From JAVXGM01 sp036657395 (GTDB lineage Bacteria; Bacillota; Clostridia; Peptostreptococcales; Anaerovoracaceae), in contig JAVXGM010000003.1 of the NCBI GenBank assembly GCA_036657395.1, positions 62,001-126,000 on the forward strand: DNA of 64,000 nucleotides, in the 5' to 3' direction. Positions 27,560-37,116 of the stretch are shown here, in pieces. Within the stretch, counting starts at the first letter, position 1. The number at the start of each line of letters is the position of its first letter. Both the position numbers and the translations under genes were made by a program. Under the pieces are notes generated by a model. The model worked only from the letters and a program-made list of their open reading frames with translations. It was not told the DNA's origin and made no database searches.

Positions 27560-28255
27560 ATGTTAGGACCAACGGTAAATGCAATAGCCATTGTGCTATG
27601 CTCATGTGTGGGGCTTGGATTATCAAAAATATTTAGCAAGATGTCTCTTGAACGATTTCAGGAAATTATACTTAAAGCCATTGCCTTGGCTGTTGTCTAT
27701 ATAGGCCTTTCTGGTGCTATGGAAAATCAGCATATTCTCATGTTGATTTTCAGCTTGGTAATTGGAGGAATCATAGGAGAACTGTTTGATATTGATAAGG
27801 GAATGAATAATATTGGTATTTGGGCGGAGAAAAAGCTAGGTTTTGGTAAAGGGGATTTTTCTAAAGGATTTGTCTCAGCCAGTATTTTGTACTGCACTGG
27901 GTCTATGGCCATTGTGGGTGCTATGGATAGCGGTCTTGTGGGAGATAACGAAATGCTGTTTGCAAAAGCAATTTTAGATGGAGTAATCTCTATCGTCTTT
28001 GCATACCAAATGGGCATTGGTGTGGCTTTTGCTGCAATTCCAGTATTTATTTATGAGGGAGCCATTGCTTTGGCAGCTACCTTTGTAAGTGGGTGGTTAA
28101 CTGCAGAAATCATCACAGAAATGTCTGCGGTAGGGAGTTTGTTAATTGCGGCAATCGGGTTTAACTTCCTTGGCATTAAAGAGATTAAAGTGGCTAATTT
28201 GATACCAGCAATATTTTTACCATGGGTGTTTATCGGGGTAGGAGGCCTGTTTTAA
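27560..28255 (+). CDS. DUF554-family membrane protein
   Basis: A 231-residue integral membrane protein with about seven hydrophobic helices and short loops. Family marks include GPTVNAIAIVLCSCVGLGLS at the start, IGGIIGELFDIDKG in the middle and ASILYCTGSMAIVGAMDSGL. DUF554 proteins have no established role, though a transport function is suspected. AGGAGG precedes the start. It is 13 bp downstream of the glycosylase gene, and a hairpin with a T run follows. Confidence 0.87.
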   Translation: MLGPTVNAIAIVLCSCVGLGLSKIFSKMSLERFQEIILKAIALAVVYIGLSGAMENQHILMLIFSLVIGGIIGELFDIDKGMNNIGIWAEKKLGFGKGDFSKGFVSASILYCTGSMAIVGAMDSGLVGDNEMLFAKAILDGVISIVFAYQMGIGVAFAAIPVFIYEGAIALAATFVSGWLTAEIITEMSAVGSLLIAAIGFNFLGIKEIKVANLIPAIFLPWVFIGVGGLF

Positions 28256-28265
28256 TAAGGGAATG

Positions 28266-28316
28266 AAAGCTTAATGCATTTTGAGGGAACAAAGGTTCAC
28301 ATCCCAGCTTTTTTCT
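28266..28316 (+). terminator. Terminator after the DUF554 gene
   Basis: AAAGCT (28266-28271) pairs with AGCTTT (28306-28311), with an inner GGGAAC/GTTC-type stem, followed by T6. The outer stem is short. Confidence 0.55.
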
Positions 28317-28351
28317 TTAGGCATTCTTTACATAAAAAAGTAAAAAACCTA

Positions 28352-28379
28352 TTGACAAAAATACGGAATAGAGTTAAAT
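28352..28379 (+). promoter_or_regulatory. groESL promoter
   Basis: TTGACA at 28352-28357 and TTAAAT at 28374-28379 with 16-bp spacing, just upstream of the CIRCE element. Confidence 0.65.
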
Positions 28380-28384
28380 TGTAG

Positions 28385-28411
28385 TTAGCACTCATAAAGA
28401 ATGAGTGCTAA
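28385..28411 (+). promoter_or_regulatory. CIRCE operator (HrcA binding site)
   Basis: Perfect TTAGCACTC-N9-GAGTGCTAA inverted repeat between the promoter and groES. HrcA, whose gene is not in this window, would repress here until heat shock. Confidence 0.98.
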
Positions 28412-28453
28412 CAATTTATAAAGAATAATAAAAAATATAAAGGAGAGAGAATT

Positions 28454-28732
28454 ATGAGTTTTGGAATTAAGCCGTTAGGCAACAGAGTTGTAATTAAAAG
28501 AGTAGAAGCAGAAGAAAAGACTGCAAGTGGCATTGTCCTTCCAGGACAGGCAAAGGAACAGCCTCAAATGGCAAAGATCATCACAGTAGGTCCAGGCACA
28601 GAAGATGAGAAAATGGAATTATCTGCAGGGGATACAGTAATTTTCTCCCAATATGCAGGAACAGAAATCAAATATCAGGGTGTAGGTTATACTATCTTGG
28701 CTCAAAAAGATATATTGGCTATCGTAGAGTAG
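28454..28732 (+). CDS. groS: Co-chaperonin GroES
   Basis: Ten-kilodalton lid of the GroEL folding chamber. The 92-residue product has [19 protein letters not shown], the mobile loop [16 protein letters not shown] and a C-terminal [12 protein letters not shown]. It lies 42 bp after the CIRCE element with AAAGGAG upstream of ATG. groL follows by 20 bp. Expression is heat-inducible through HrcA by inference from CIRCE. Confidence 0.98.
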   Translation: MSFGIKPLGNRVVIKRVEAEEKTASGIVLPGQAKEQPQMAKIITVGPGTEDEKMELSAGDTVIFSQYAGTEIKYQGVGYTILAQKDILAIVE

Positions 28733-28746
28733 GAAAGGGAAGGTAA

Positions 28747-30393
<1,647 letters not shown>

Positions 30394-30432
30394 GCTTTAT
30401 CAAATAATTGTAGATGGGATAGGGAATTAATT

Positions 30433-30945
30433 ATGTTATCAAAGAAAGTAATAGAGTTATTAAATGATCAGGTGAATAAAGAGTTTTATTCCGCATATTT
30501 ATATCTAGATATGTCAAATTATTATAAAGATGAAGGTTTGGATGGCTTTGCCAACTGGTATAAGATTCAAACTCAGGAGGAAAGAGATCACGCACTGCTC
30601 TTTATGGAATTCTTACAGCTTAATGGAGTATCCGTTGTTTTAGAGGCAATTGGAAAGCCAGACAAAGAATTTAAGAATTTTAAGGATCCAATGGAAATAG
30701 CGGCAAATCATGAACGATATGTAACAGAGTTAATTCATAATATTTATGATGCAGCGTCTCAGGATAAGGATTTTAGAACAACCCAATTCTTAGACTGGTT
30801 CGTAAAAGAACAGGTTGAGGAAGAAGACAATGCTAACAGTTTAGTGAAGAAGTATGAACTTTTCGGAACTGATGCAAAGGGTCTTTACATGATGGATCAG
30901 GAACTGGGTGGCAGAGTTTATTCAGCCCCATCCCTAGTTTTATAA
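30433..30945 (+). CDS. ftnA: Non-heme ferritin
   Basis: Iron-storage 24-mer subunit. The 170-residue protein carries the ferroxidase ligands: LNDQVNKEFYSAYLYL near the N-terminus (Glu), QTQEERDHALLFMEF (ExxH) and DWFVKEQVEEEDN. Length and spacing fit FtnA of anaerobic Firmicutes. It is 39 bp after groL and ends at a strong terminator. Storing iron limits Fenton chemistry, in keeping with the oxidative defence genes elsewhere in the window. Confidence 0.95.
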   Translation: MLSKKVIELLNDQVNKEFYSAYLYLDMSNYYKDEGLDGFANWYKIQTQEERDHALLFMEFLQLNGVSVVLEAIGKPDKEFKNFKDPMEIAANHERYVTELIHNIYDAASQDKDFRTTQFLDWFVKEQVEEEDNANSLVKKYELFGTDAKGLYMMDQELGGRVYSAPSLVL

Positions 30946-30963
30946 AATTTCAACTTTATGATT

Positions 30964-30995
30964 AGCCCCAGAATTAGAAATTCTGGGGCTTTTTC
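30964..30995 (+). terminator. Terminator after ferritin
   Basis: A 12-bp perfect stem (30964-30975 with 30979-30990), 3-nt loop and T5. Confidence 0.93.
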
Positions 30996-31090
30996 AGTAT
31001 TTAAGAATAGAAAACCAGAAAAATTGTTTGCAAAGGTGGCGGATTCATTATAAAATGTGATATTATAGTTTTGGAAAAGAAGGACGCATA

Positions 31091-31843
31091 ATGAAGAAAT
31101 ATAGAACAAAACCTAGATTTAAAATAATTGTGATGTGCCTTCTCATCTTGGCGATGATGGGCATTAAGGCTTTGATTACACCATCTGTAGGAGAAGAGAC
31201 GGCGCCAGTGACGGGGACCACGGTGGAAGAGAGCAAAAAACCTGCGACAGAAACAACAAATAGCAAACCCGTGGAGAAGCAGTCCAAATACCTTATTCTA
31301 GTAAATAAGACCCACAGCATAGGCAAGAAAGATGTGCCCGAGGATCTACAAAAGTTGAAAACTGTTGCATCTGATAGGACATCGACCTATCAGCAAATGA
31401 GCAAACCTGCGGCAATTGCCTTTGAAAAATTAGCAGCAGGAGCCAAAGCAGATGGTTATGAGATTGTGGCTACAACAGCGTATAGACCATACAATTATCA
31501 GAAAGAATTATATGATAATTATGTGGCCAAAGATGGAAAGACTGCCGCAGAGACATACAGTGCCAAGCCAGGCACGAGTGAACACCAGACTGGCCTTTCT
31601 GTAGACGTATCTTCCCCATCAGTAAGTTATAGGCTTACTCAGGAATATGGGAAAACAGCCGAGGGTAAGTGGCTTGCCCAAAATGCCCATAAATATGGGT
31701 TTATTATAAGATTTTTAAAAGGGCGAAGTGAAATCACAGGATACGAATATGAACCTTGGCATATTCGCTACGTTGGAAAACAGCCAGCAAAAGAGATTTA
31801 TGATCAAGATATCACATTGGAAGAATATTTAGGAAAGAATTAA
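31091..31843 (+). CDS. VanY-like D-alanyl-D-alanine carboxypeptidase (M15B)
   Basis: Cell-wall enzyme that removes terminal D-Ala from stem peptides. The 250-residue product has an N-terminal signal-anchor (residues 11-27), a Thr/Glu/Lys-rich spacer, and an M15 zinc domain: TAYRPYNYQKELYDNY, the first ligands in SEHQTGLSVDV (His, Asp) and the last His in EPWHIRYVG. It stands alone between the ferritin terminator and guaB. Vancomycin resistance genes are absent, so a housekeeping wall-maturation role is most likely. Confidence 0.92.
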   Translation: MKKYRTKPRFKIIVMCLLILAMMGIKALITPSVGEETAPVTGTTVEESKKPATETTNSKPVEKQSKYLILVNKTHSIGKKDVPEDLQKLKTVASDRTSTYQQMSKPAAIAFEKLAAGAKADGYEIVATTAYRPYNYQKELYDNYVAKDGKTAAETYSAKPGTSEHQTGLSVDVSSPSVSYRLTQEYGKTAEGKWLAQNAHKYGFIIRFLKGRSEITGYEYEPWHIRYVGKQPAKEIYDQDITLEEYLGKN

Positions 31844-31881
31844 TGAAAATATAAATAAGGAAAATATTTAAGGAGGATAAT

Positions 31882-33390
31882 ATGGCACAATACTGCAAAG
31901 AACCATCAAGAACATTTAATGAGTACCTATTGGTACCAGGATATTCGTCAAAGGAATGTCGTGTTGATAGGGTAAGCCTGGAGACACCAGTTGTAAAATT
32001 CAAAAAAGGGGAAGAATCCGAGCTGTCAATGAATATTCCTCTTGCATCGGCTATCATGCAGTCTGTATCTGATGATCAGCTAGCCATTGCCTTAGCAAAA
32101 GAGGGTGGGATTTCATTTATCTTTGGATCTCAGAGTGTTGAAAACCAAGTAGCTATGGTGAAAAAAGTTAAAAGCCATAAAGCTGGATTTGTGACAAGTG
32201 ATGCTAATATTAGACCAGAACAAACCTTAGGAGAGCTTTTAGAACTTAAAGAACGGACAGGCCATGCCACAACGGCTGTAACAGAAGATGGAACAGCAGA
32301 AGGTAAGATGGTGGGACTTATCACTAGCAGAGATTATAGGGTCAGTAGAATGTCACTTGAAACCAAAGTAAAAGACTTTATGACGCCTTTTGAAAAACTA
32401 ATATATGCACCAGAAGGTGCAACCCTTTCAGAAGCAAATGACATTCTTTGGGATCATAAGCTTAACGCTCTTCCAGTAATCGATAAAAATCAAAGACTTA
32501 CATTTTTCGTATTTAGAAAAGACTACAATTCACATAAAATTAATCCAAATGAACTTTTAGACGATCATAAAAGCTACATTGTCGGCGCAGGTGTAAATAC
32601 TAGAGATTACGCCCAGCGAGTTCCAGCCTTAGTGGAGGCTGGTGCAGATGTACTTTGTGTGGATTCTTCAGAAGGGTTTTCTGAGTGGCAAAAAGAGACT
32701 ATCGATTTTGTCAGAGAAAATTATGGAGACAATGTAAAAATTGGCGCAGGCAATGTAGTGGATAAAGAAGGTTTTTACTATCTAGCAGAAGCTGGGGCAG
32801 ATTTTGTTAAAATCGGAATCGGCGGCGGATCCATTTGTATTACTAGAGAGCAAAAAGGTATAGGCAGAGGACAAGCCAGCGCTGTAATTGAGGTCGCAGA
32901 GGCAAGAGATGAATACTTTAAGCAAACTGGTGTATACATTCCAATCTGTTCTGATGGAGGGATCGTATATGATTACCATATGACCTTGGCTTTGGCTATG
33001 GGAGCAGATTTTATCATGCTTGGAAGATATTTTTCACGATTTGATGAATCTCCAACAAATAAATTGACCATTAACGGAAATTATGTAAAAGAGTATTGGG
33101 GCGAAGGCTCCAATAGAGCCAGAAATTGGCAACGTTATGATATGGGTGGGGACAGTAAACTTTCATTTGAAGAGGGAGTTGATTCTTATGTACCCTATGC
33201 AGGAAGCTTAAGCGATAATGTTCGTCAATCACTTCAGAAGGTTAAATCCACAATGTGCAACTGTGGTGTTATGACTATTAGACAGCTACAGGAAAAAGGG
33301 AAAATAACTTTGGTTTCGGCAACAAGTATTGTAGAAGGCGGAGCTCATGATGTTATCTTAAAAGACACATCAAACAATACAAACAGATAA
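31882..33390 (+). CDS. guaB: Inosine-5'-monophosphate dehydrogenase
   Basis: NAD-dependent oxidation of IMP to XMP, the committed step to guanine nucleotides. The 502-residue product has the TIM barrel split by a CBS pair at about residues 105-230. The catalytic Cys is in [11 protein letters not shown] near residue 318, with the Arg/Tyr flap [14 protein letters not shown] later. AAGGAGG precedes the start. guaA follows by 57 bp, forming a guaBA operon. No purine riboswitch is visible. Confidence 0.96.
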   Translation: MAQYCKEPSRTFNEYLLVPGYSSKECRVDRVSLETPVVKFKKGEESELSMNIPLASAIMQSVSDDQLAIALAKEGGISFIFGSQSVENQVAMVKKVKSHKAGFVTSDANIRPEQTLGELLELKERTGHATTAVTEDGTAEGKMVGLITSRDYRVSRMSLETKVKDFMTPFEKLIYAPEGATLSEANDILWDHKLNALPVIDKNQRLTFFVFRKDYNSHKINPNELLDDHKSYIVGAGVNTRDYAQRVPALVEAGADVLCVDSSEGFSEWQKETIDFVRENYGDNVKIGAGNVVDKEGFYYLAEAGADFVKIGIGGGSICITREQKGIGRGQASAVIEVAEARDEYFKQTGVYIPICSDGGIVYDYHMTLALAMGADFIMLGRYFSRFDESPTNKLTINGNYVKEYWGEGSNRARNWQRYDMGGDSKLSFEEGVDSYVPYAGSLSDNVRQSLQKVKSTMCNCGVMTIRQLQEKGKITLVSATSIVEGGAHDVILKDTSNNTNR

Positions 33391-33447
33391 GCAAAGTGTA
33401 AAAAGTGCCAATAAATAGGTACTTAAATTAAAGAGGAGGACCTAATA

Positions 33448-34992
33448 ATGAAACATGAGAAAATTATTGTCTTAGACTTTGGGGGACAATACAATCAGCT
33501 GATTGCAAGGCGAGTAAGAGAGTGCAATGTTTATGCTGAGGTGAAGCCGTACACCACATCCCTAGAGGAGATTAAGGCAATTAATCCAAAGGGGATTGTG
33601 TTTACCGGAGGCCCTAACAGCGTTTACGGCGATGCAGCCTTACAATATGATGTAGGTCTGTTTGATTTAGGAATTCCTATCCTAGGAATCTGTTACGGTG
33701 CTCAGCTCATGGCACACGGCCTTGGTGGACAGGTTAAGACTGCACCTGTAAGTGAATATGGAAGAACAGAAGTTGAAATTATTAGTGAGGACTCAGCTAT
33801 TTTAAAGGGTATTTCCAATAAGACAATTTGTTGGATGAGCCACACTGATTATATAAAGGAAGTTCCACCAGGATTTAAAATCACAGCAAAGACGTCTGTA
33901 TGCCCAGTGGCAGCCATGGAATGCACAGAAAAGAATTTTTACGGACTTCAATTCCATCCGGAAGTGCTACATACTGAGGAAGGCTCTGCAATGCTAGAAT
34001 CCTTTGTAATGAAGGTTTGCCAGTGTAGCGGAGACTGGAAGATGGATTCTTTTGTGGAAACTACTATTGCTTCTATTAAAGAGCAAGTGGGAGATGGCAA
34101 AGTTCTTTGTGCTCTGTCTGGAGGAGTTGATTCCTCTGTTGCAGCAGTTATACTTTCCAAAGCCATCGGCAAGCAATTGACCTGCGTTTTTGTTGATCAC
34201 GGCCTTCTTAGAAAAAATGAGGGTGATCAGGTTGAGGCAGTGTTTGGCCCAGATGGGGACTATGAATTGAACTTTATTCGTGTCAACGTACAGAACAGAT
34301 TTTATGATAAACTTGCAGGGATTTGTGAGCCTGAAGCTAAGCGAAAGATTATCGGGGAGGAATTTATCCGTGTCTTTGAAGATGAGGCTAAGAAGATTGG
34401 CAGCGTGGACTTTTTGGTTCAGGGAACAATCTACCCTGATGTAATTGAAAGCGGCCTAGGAGATTCTGCGGTAATCAAGTCCCACCACAATGTTGGAGGC
34501 CTTCCTGACCATGTGGACTTTAAAGAAATTATTGAGCCTCTAAGGATGCTCTTTAAGGATGAGGTGCGAAAAGCCGGATTGGAGCTTGGAATCCCAGAAC
34601 ATCTAGTATTCCGTCAGCCATTTCCAGGGCCAGGCCTTGCCATTAGAATTATCGGTGAAGTGACTGAAGAAAAAATTAAGATTGTTCAGGATGCAGATGC
34701 AATATACAGAGAAGAGATTATAGCGTCAGGGATTGAAAGACAGATTGGCCAATACTTTGCGGCTTTGACCAATATGCGTTCAGTTGGTGTTATGGGCGAT
34801 TTTCGAACTTATGATTATGCCATTGCCCTTCGAGCGGTGGAGACTTCTGATTTCATGACAGCAGAAGCAGCACAGTTACCGTGGGATGTGTTAGGCAAGG
34901 TGACAAGCAGAATTGTCAATGAAGTAGAACATGTAAATCGAGTGCTTTACGATTGCACCGGCAAACCTCCTGCTACAATTGAATTTGAATGA
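33448..34992 (+). CDS. guaA: GMP synthase (glutamine-hydrolysing)
   Basis: Amination of XMP to GMP with ammonia channelled from glutamine. The 514-residue product has the class I glutaminase domain (nucleophile in GICYGAQ near residue 80, His/Glu in [12 protein letters not shown]), the ATP pyrophosphatase P-loop [12 protein letters not shown], and the C-terminal dimerisation domain ending PPATIEFE. The 3' end of guaA is a known insertion point for genomic islands, and here a mobilizable element begins within about 100 bp of its stop codon. Confidence 0.97.
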   Translation: MKHEKIIVLDFGGQYNQLIARRVRECNVYAEVKPYTTSLEEIKAINPKGIVFTGGPNSVYGDAALQYDVGLFDLGIPILGICYGAQLMAHGLGGQVKTAPVSEYGRTEVEIISEDSAILKGISNKTICWMSHTDYIKEVPPGFKITAKTSVCPVAAMECTEKNFYGLQFHPEVLHTEEGSAMLESFVMKVCQCSGDWKMDSFVETTIASIKEQVGDGKVLCALSGGVDSSVAAVILSKAIGKQLTCVFVDHGLLRKNEGDQVEAVFGPDGDYELNFIRVNVQNRFYDKLAGICEPEAKRKIIGEEFIRVFEDEAKKIGSVDFLVQGTIYPDVIESGLGDSAVIKSHHNVGGLPDHVDFKEIIEPLRMLFKDEVRKAGLELGIPEHLVFRQPFPGPGLAIRIIGEVTEEKIKIVQDADAIYREEIIASGIERQIGQYFAALTNMRSVGVMGDFRTYDYAIALRAVETSDFMTAEAAQLPWDVLGKVTSRIVNEVEHVNRVLYDCTGKPPATIEFE

Positions 34993-35062
34993 CCTAAAAT
35001 GCCTGCAAACCCTTATAAACACTGGGTTTCGTGAATCCGTGGTTAAAGAATGGTTGCATTTT

Positions 35063-35081
35063 TAGAGCCAATATAGAGCCA
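35063..35081 (+). repeat. Direct repeat TAGAGCCA x2 near the guaA-proximal element edge
   Basis: TAGAGCCA occurs at 35063-35070 and 35074-35081, an 11-bp period, between guaA and the first element gene. Short phased repeats like this can be recombinase or excisionase sites; that is speculative. Confidence 0.35.
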
Positions 35082-35095
35082 TAAATATAATAGTG

Positions 35096-35129
35096 AAGCC
35101 ACAGACTGCAAAATGTCTGTGGCTTTTTA
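35096..35129 (+). terminator. Terminator between guaA and the XRE gene
   Basis: A 10-bp perfect stem (35097-35106 with 35115-35124), 8-nt loop and T5. It lies between the convergent guaA and xre genes and can serve both. Confidence 0.82.
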
Positions 35130-35130
35130 C

Positions 35131-35733
35131 TTAGAAATTATCATGTTCTTTTAAATATTCGATATGCTTTTTCAAACGTTCATCCCTCGATAACCCCGGG
35201 ATTTTTTTCTTTGTAAGTGGCAAGGAGTAATAATCGACCACTGATTTCTTTTCCAAATCATAGGATTCGGGAGTGCTGCTGTATGATATTATATCTTCGT
35301 TTGCTTCCTTGATTTTTCTTATAATTCCACATAAATCTCCATTAAATGAATAAGGGTCATTACCATAAAATTTTAGTTGTGTATACCATCTGTTTTCAGG
35401 TGTTTCTATATCCATACCATTGTGTAGATGGTCATGAACTTCTATCTCGCAACCTATTTCATTAGTTTCACATAATAATTGATAAAGAAAATCAGCAACA
35501 TCTGACAGACTGGCAAGCTGTTTCTTTTCATCTCTTCCACACAGCCAATCCATAGAAACATTGCATTTTTCAGCTATGTCCATAACAACATCTATTGTAG
35601 GGGAGTTCTTCCCATTCTCATATGCAGACATAGAGGGCTGAGGAATACCTAAAAACTCTGCAAATTCTTTTTGTGATTTTCCCATAGTAAAACGCAAACT
35701 CTTTATTCGTTCGCCTAAAGTAGCAATATCCAT
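35131..35733 (-). CDS. XRE-family transcriptional regulator of the mobile element
   Basis: A 200-residue protein with an N-terminal Cro/C1 helix-turn-helix: LGERIKSLRFTMGKSQKEFA, LGIPQPSMSAYENGKNSPT and ISMDWLCGRD-type ending of the domain at about residue 67. The rest (about 130 residues) has no family I recognise; it may sense a signal or oligomerise. It is divergent from the element's HTH-leader-rep operon, and a 23-bp palindrome lies in the shared promoter region, so it is probably the element's repressor. AGGGAGG-like site on the minus strand precedes ATG. Confidence 0.82.
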   Translation of the reverse strand: MDIATLGERIKSLRFTMGKSQKEFAEFLGIPQPSMSAYENGKNSPTIDVVMDIAEKCNVSMDWLCGRDEKKQLASLSDVADFLYQLLCETNEIGCEIEVHDHLHNGMDIETPENRWYTQLKFYGNDPYSFNGDLCGIIRKIKEANEDIISYSSTPESYDLEKKSVVDYYSLPLTKKKIPGLSRDERLKKHIEYLKEHDNF

Positions 35734-35761
35734 TTAAACACCTCCCTGATGATATAGGAAT

Positions 35762-35787
35762 ATTATAGCACAAAAATCCTAGGAATA
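35762..35787 (-). promoter_or_regulatory. Promoter region of the XRE gene with direct repeats
   Basis: On the minus strand TATAAT is at 35762-35767, 29 bp from the start codon. TAGGAATA is repeated at 35755-35762 and 35780-35787 (25-bp period), and TCCTAGGA at 35777-35784 is a palindrome. The -35 is weak. Confidence 0.4.
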
Positions 35788-35821
35788 AAACGAGATTTTA
35801 ATAAATATTAGAATGATAGTA

Positions 35822-35862
35822 CTGACAAACGAGAATATATTGTTATAATAATATTATAACAA
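35822..35862 (+). promoter_or_regulatory. Element operon promoter with a 23-bp palindromic operator
   Basis: CTGACA (35822-35827) and TATAAT (35844-35849) with 16-bp spacing drive the HTH-leader-rep genes. A perfect palindrome with 11-bp arms and a 1-bp centre (35840-35862, arm TTGTTATAATA) covers the -10 box, fitting a repressor operator. Confidence 0.7.
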
Positions 35863-35893
35863 TATAATAATAAAAATCAAGAGGAGAGATAAA

Positions 35894-36088
35894 ATGGTTA
35901 CAGAAACAAGAAAAACAGCATATGTTGATGTTTCAGAAGTTTGTAAAGATTGGAATGTAAGTCGTAGTAAGGGTTACGCCATTATCAAGCAGTTATCGGA
36001 ACAAATAAAAAAAGAGAATCCTAAGTTACTGGTTATGAGTGGGAAAATCAACAGAATTTATTATGAAGAAGTATGTATGAAGAGGTAG
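35894..36088 (+). CDS. Small HTH protein (excisionase/regulator-like)
   Basis: A 64-residue basic protein. AYVDVSEVCKDWNVSRSKGYAI reads as a MerR/excisionase-type helix-turn-helix with the recognition helix at SRSKGYAIIKQL; a short C-terminal beta-like GKINRIYYEEV follows. Similar small proteins precede the replication genes of Firmicutes plasmids and mobilizable elements. GAGGAG lies upstream of ATG. The leader-peptide gene starts 2 bases after its stop codon. Confidence 0.6.
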   Translation: MVTETRKTAYVDVSEVCKDWNVSRSKGYAIIKQLSEQIKKENPKLLVMSGKINRIYYEEVCMKR

Positions 36089-36090
36089 GT

Positions 36091-36219
36091 ATGAAAAAGA
36101 GAAAACAAAAAGCTCCTGCGGACACAGGAGCAAAGACAATCGGTATTTGCATACACGATTATTCCACTTGCAATATACCATATTTTCTCTTTTATCGCAA
36201 CGAAAGAAAGGAGCAATAA
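36091..36219 (+). CDS. 42-residue leader peptide coupled to the rep-like gene
   Basis: A short reading frame from ATG 36091, preceded by AGAGGTAGG, encodes 42 residues starting MKKRKQKAPADTGAKT and ending FYRNERKEQ. Its stop codon shares one base with the start codon of the rep-like gene (TAATG), and the rep ribosome site AAAGGAG lies inside its last codons. That layout is typical of leader peptides whose translation opens the next ribosome site. An antisense RNA candidate overlaps its first half. The peptide itself need not have a function. Confidence 0.6.
   Translation: MKKRKQKAPADTGAKTIGICIHDYSTCNIPYFLFYRNERKEQ
36106..36165 (-). ncRNA. Candidate antisense RNA over the rep leader
   Basis: On the minus strand TTGCGA (36195-36200) and TATATT (36172-36177) with 17-bp spacing and an extended TGG form a promoter. 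About 35 nt downstream a 7-bp GC-rich stem (36112-36118 with 36125-36131) is followed on that strand by a T5 run, a good terminator. The predicted ~60-nt RNA is complementary to the leader-peptide mRNA. Such countertranscript RNAs control rep translation in many plasmids. Not confirmed by data. Confidence 0.5.
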
Positions 36220-36839
36220 TGGGAGACAGAAGAATGATTTCACGAAAAATCGTGGAAAGTGCAAGAATTTTGAAAATGCCATCAACTTCTCAAAATCTGT
36301 ATTTCCATCTGATGGTTAATGCAGATGATGATGGGATTGTTGAAGCGTATCCAGTGCTGGCACTTACAAAAGCAAATGAAGATGATTTGAGAGTGCTGAT
36401 AAGCAAGCAGTTTATATTCCTGCTGAATACAGAGGATTTGGTGGCATTTATTGAGGATTGGAGAGAACAGAATGTATTACGAGCAGATAGAAAAAGTGAC
36501 AGCAGATATAAAGCATTACTTTTGCAATTAAGACCTGATATAGAACTGCTGGAGAAAAAGGAACGCTCTGATACAAGAAAGAAAAAAGAGCAGGAAAGTC
36601 TTAAAAAGGCAAAACAATATTCGGCACAGAAAAAAGCACTAGACAGACAACTTAAGGAAGTGGAAAGAAAAAAGAGAACCAACCGATTGTGTCAAGTCGG
36701 TGGAGCTGTTGAATCTGTATTAGGAAAGGCAATCGAGGTTGAGGATATTCCCAAGCTCATTGAATTTCTAAATAAGCAAGAAAGCAATGGTGGATTTTTT
36801 TCTAAAGCAATGTGTAAAAGCGATGAAGAATCAAGTTAG
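36219..36839 (+). CDS. Replication-initiator-like protein with a mobilization-accessory-like C-terminus
   Basis: A 206-residue protein. The first ~110 residues (RMISRKIVESARILKMP, SQNLYFHLMVNADDDGIVE, then ISKQFIFLL and IEDWREQNVLR) resemble the N-terminal winged helix of phage replisome organisers / DnaD-like initiators. A highly charged coiled region follows, and the C-terminus (KKRTNRLCQVGGAVESVLGK, then a short helix) resembles DUF3847-type mobilization accessory proteins. The role is therefore replication and/or relaxosome assembly. Start ATG 36219 has AAAGGAG upstream and overlaps the leader stop. Confidence 0.65.
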   Translation: MGDRRMISRKIVESARILKMPSTSQNLYFHLMVNADDDGIVEAYPVLALTKANEDDLRVLISKQFIFLLNTEDLVAFIEDWREQNVLRADRKSDSRYKALLLQLRPDIELLEKKERSDTRKKKEQESLKKAKQYSAQKKALDRQLKEVERKKRTNRLCQVGGAVESVLGKAIEVEDIPKLIEFLNKQESNGGFFSKAMCKSDEESS

Positions 36840-36858
36840 TATAATGAGCGAAGCGAAA

Positions 36859-37076
36859 GGGGTTGTTGCTACAATCCCTTCTCTCTTTTGTAGAGAAGGG
36901 CGCACTTATATGTGGGCGAAGCCCACACATACCACTTCACTTCGTTTCGTTAGTCCGCTCCCTGAGAGGTCTTATGCAGACAGTACCATTTCATGGAGAG
37001 CGACTTTGTCGGTTTTGTATTATGCAAAACTCCTATGCGGACAGCACTCTTACGCAGAGGGCGGTCTTGCAGACAG
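36859..37076 (+). other. Candidate origin of transfer (oriT): three hairpins and repeats
   Basis: The 277-bp gap before the relaxase gene has three hairpins in a row: 36859-36878 (8-bp stem, one G-T), 36876-36900 (9-bp perfect stem) and 36911-36927 (7-bp stem TGTGGGC/GCCCACA, 3-nt loop). Further on, an imperfect repeat of the form CTTATGCAGACAG occurs at 36971-36983, 37032-37044 and 37065-37076. oriT sites of MobA/MobL relaxases lie upstream of the gene and have such structure. Reading frames here look accidental. The nick site cannot be read. Confidence 0.5.
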
Positions 37077-37116
37077 CTAATTTTGATTTTCACAGAAGGA
37101 AAGGGGGAGTTGTAAT

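Noticed and set aside
31844..31881. Purine or other riboswitch ahead of guaB
   Set aside because: The gap is only 38 bp, too short for an aptamer and platform.
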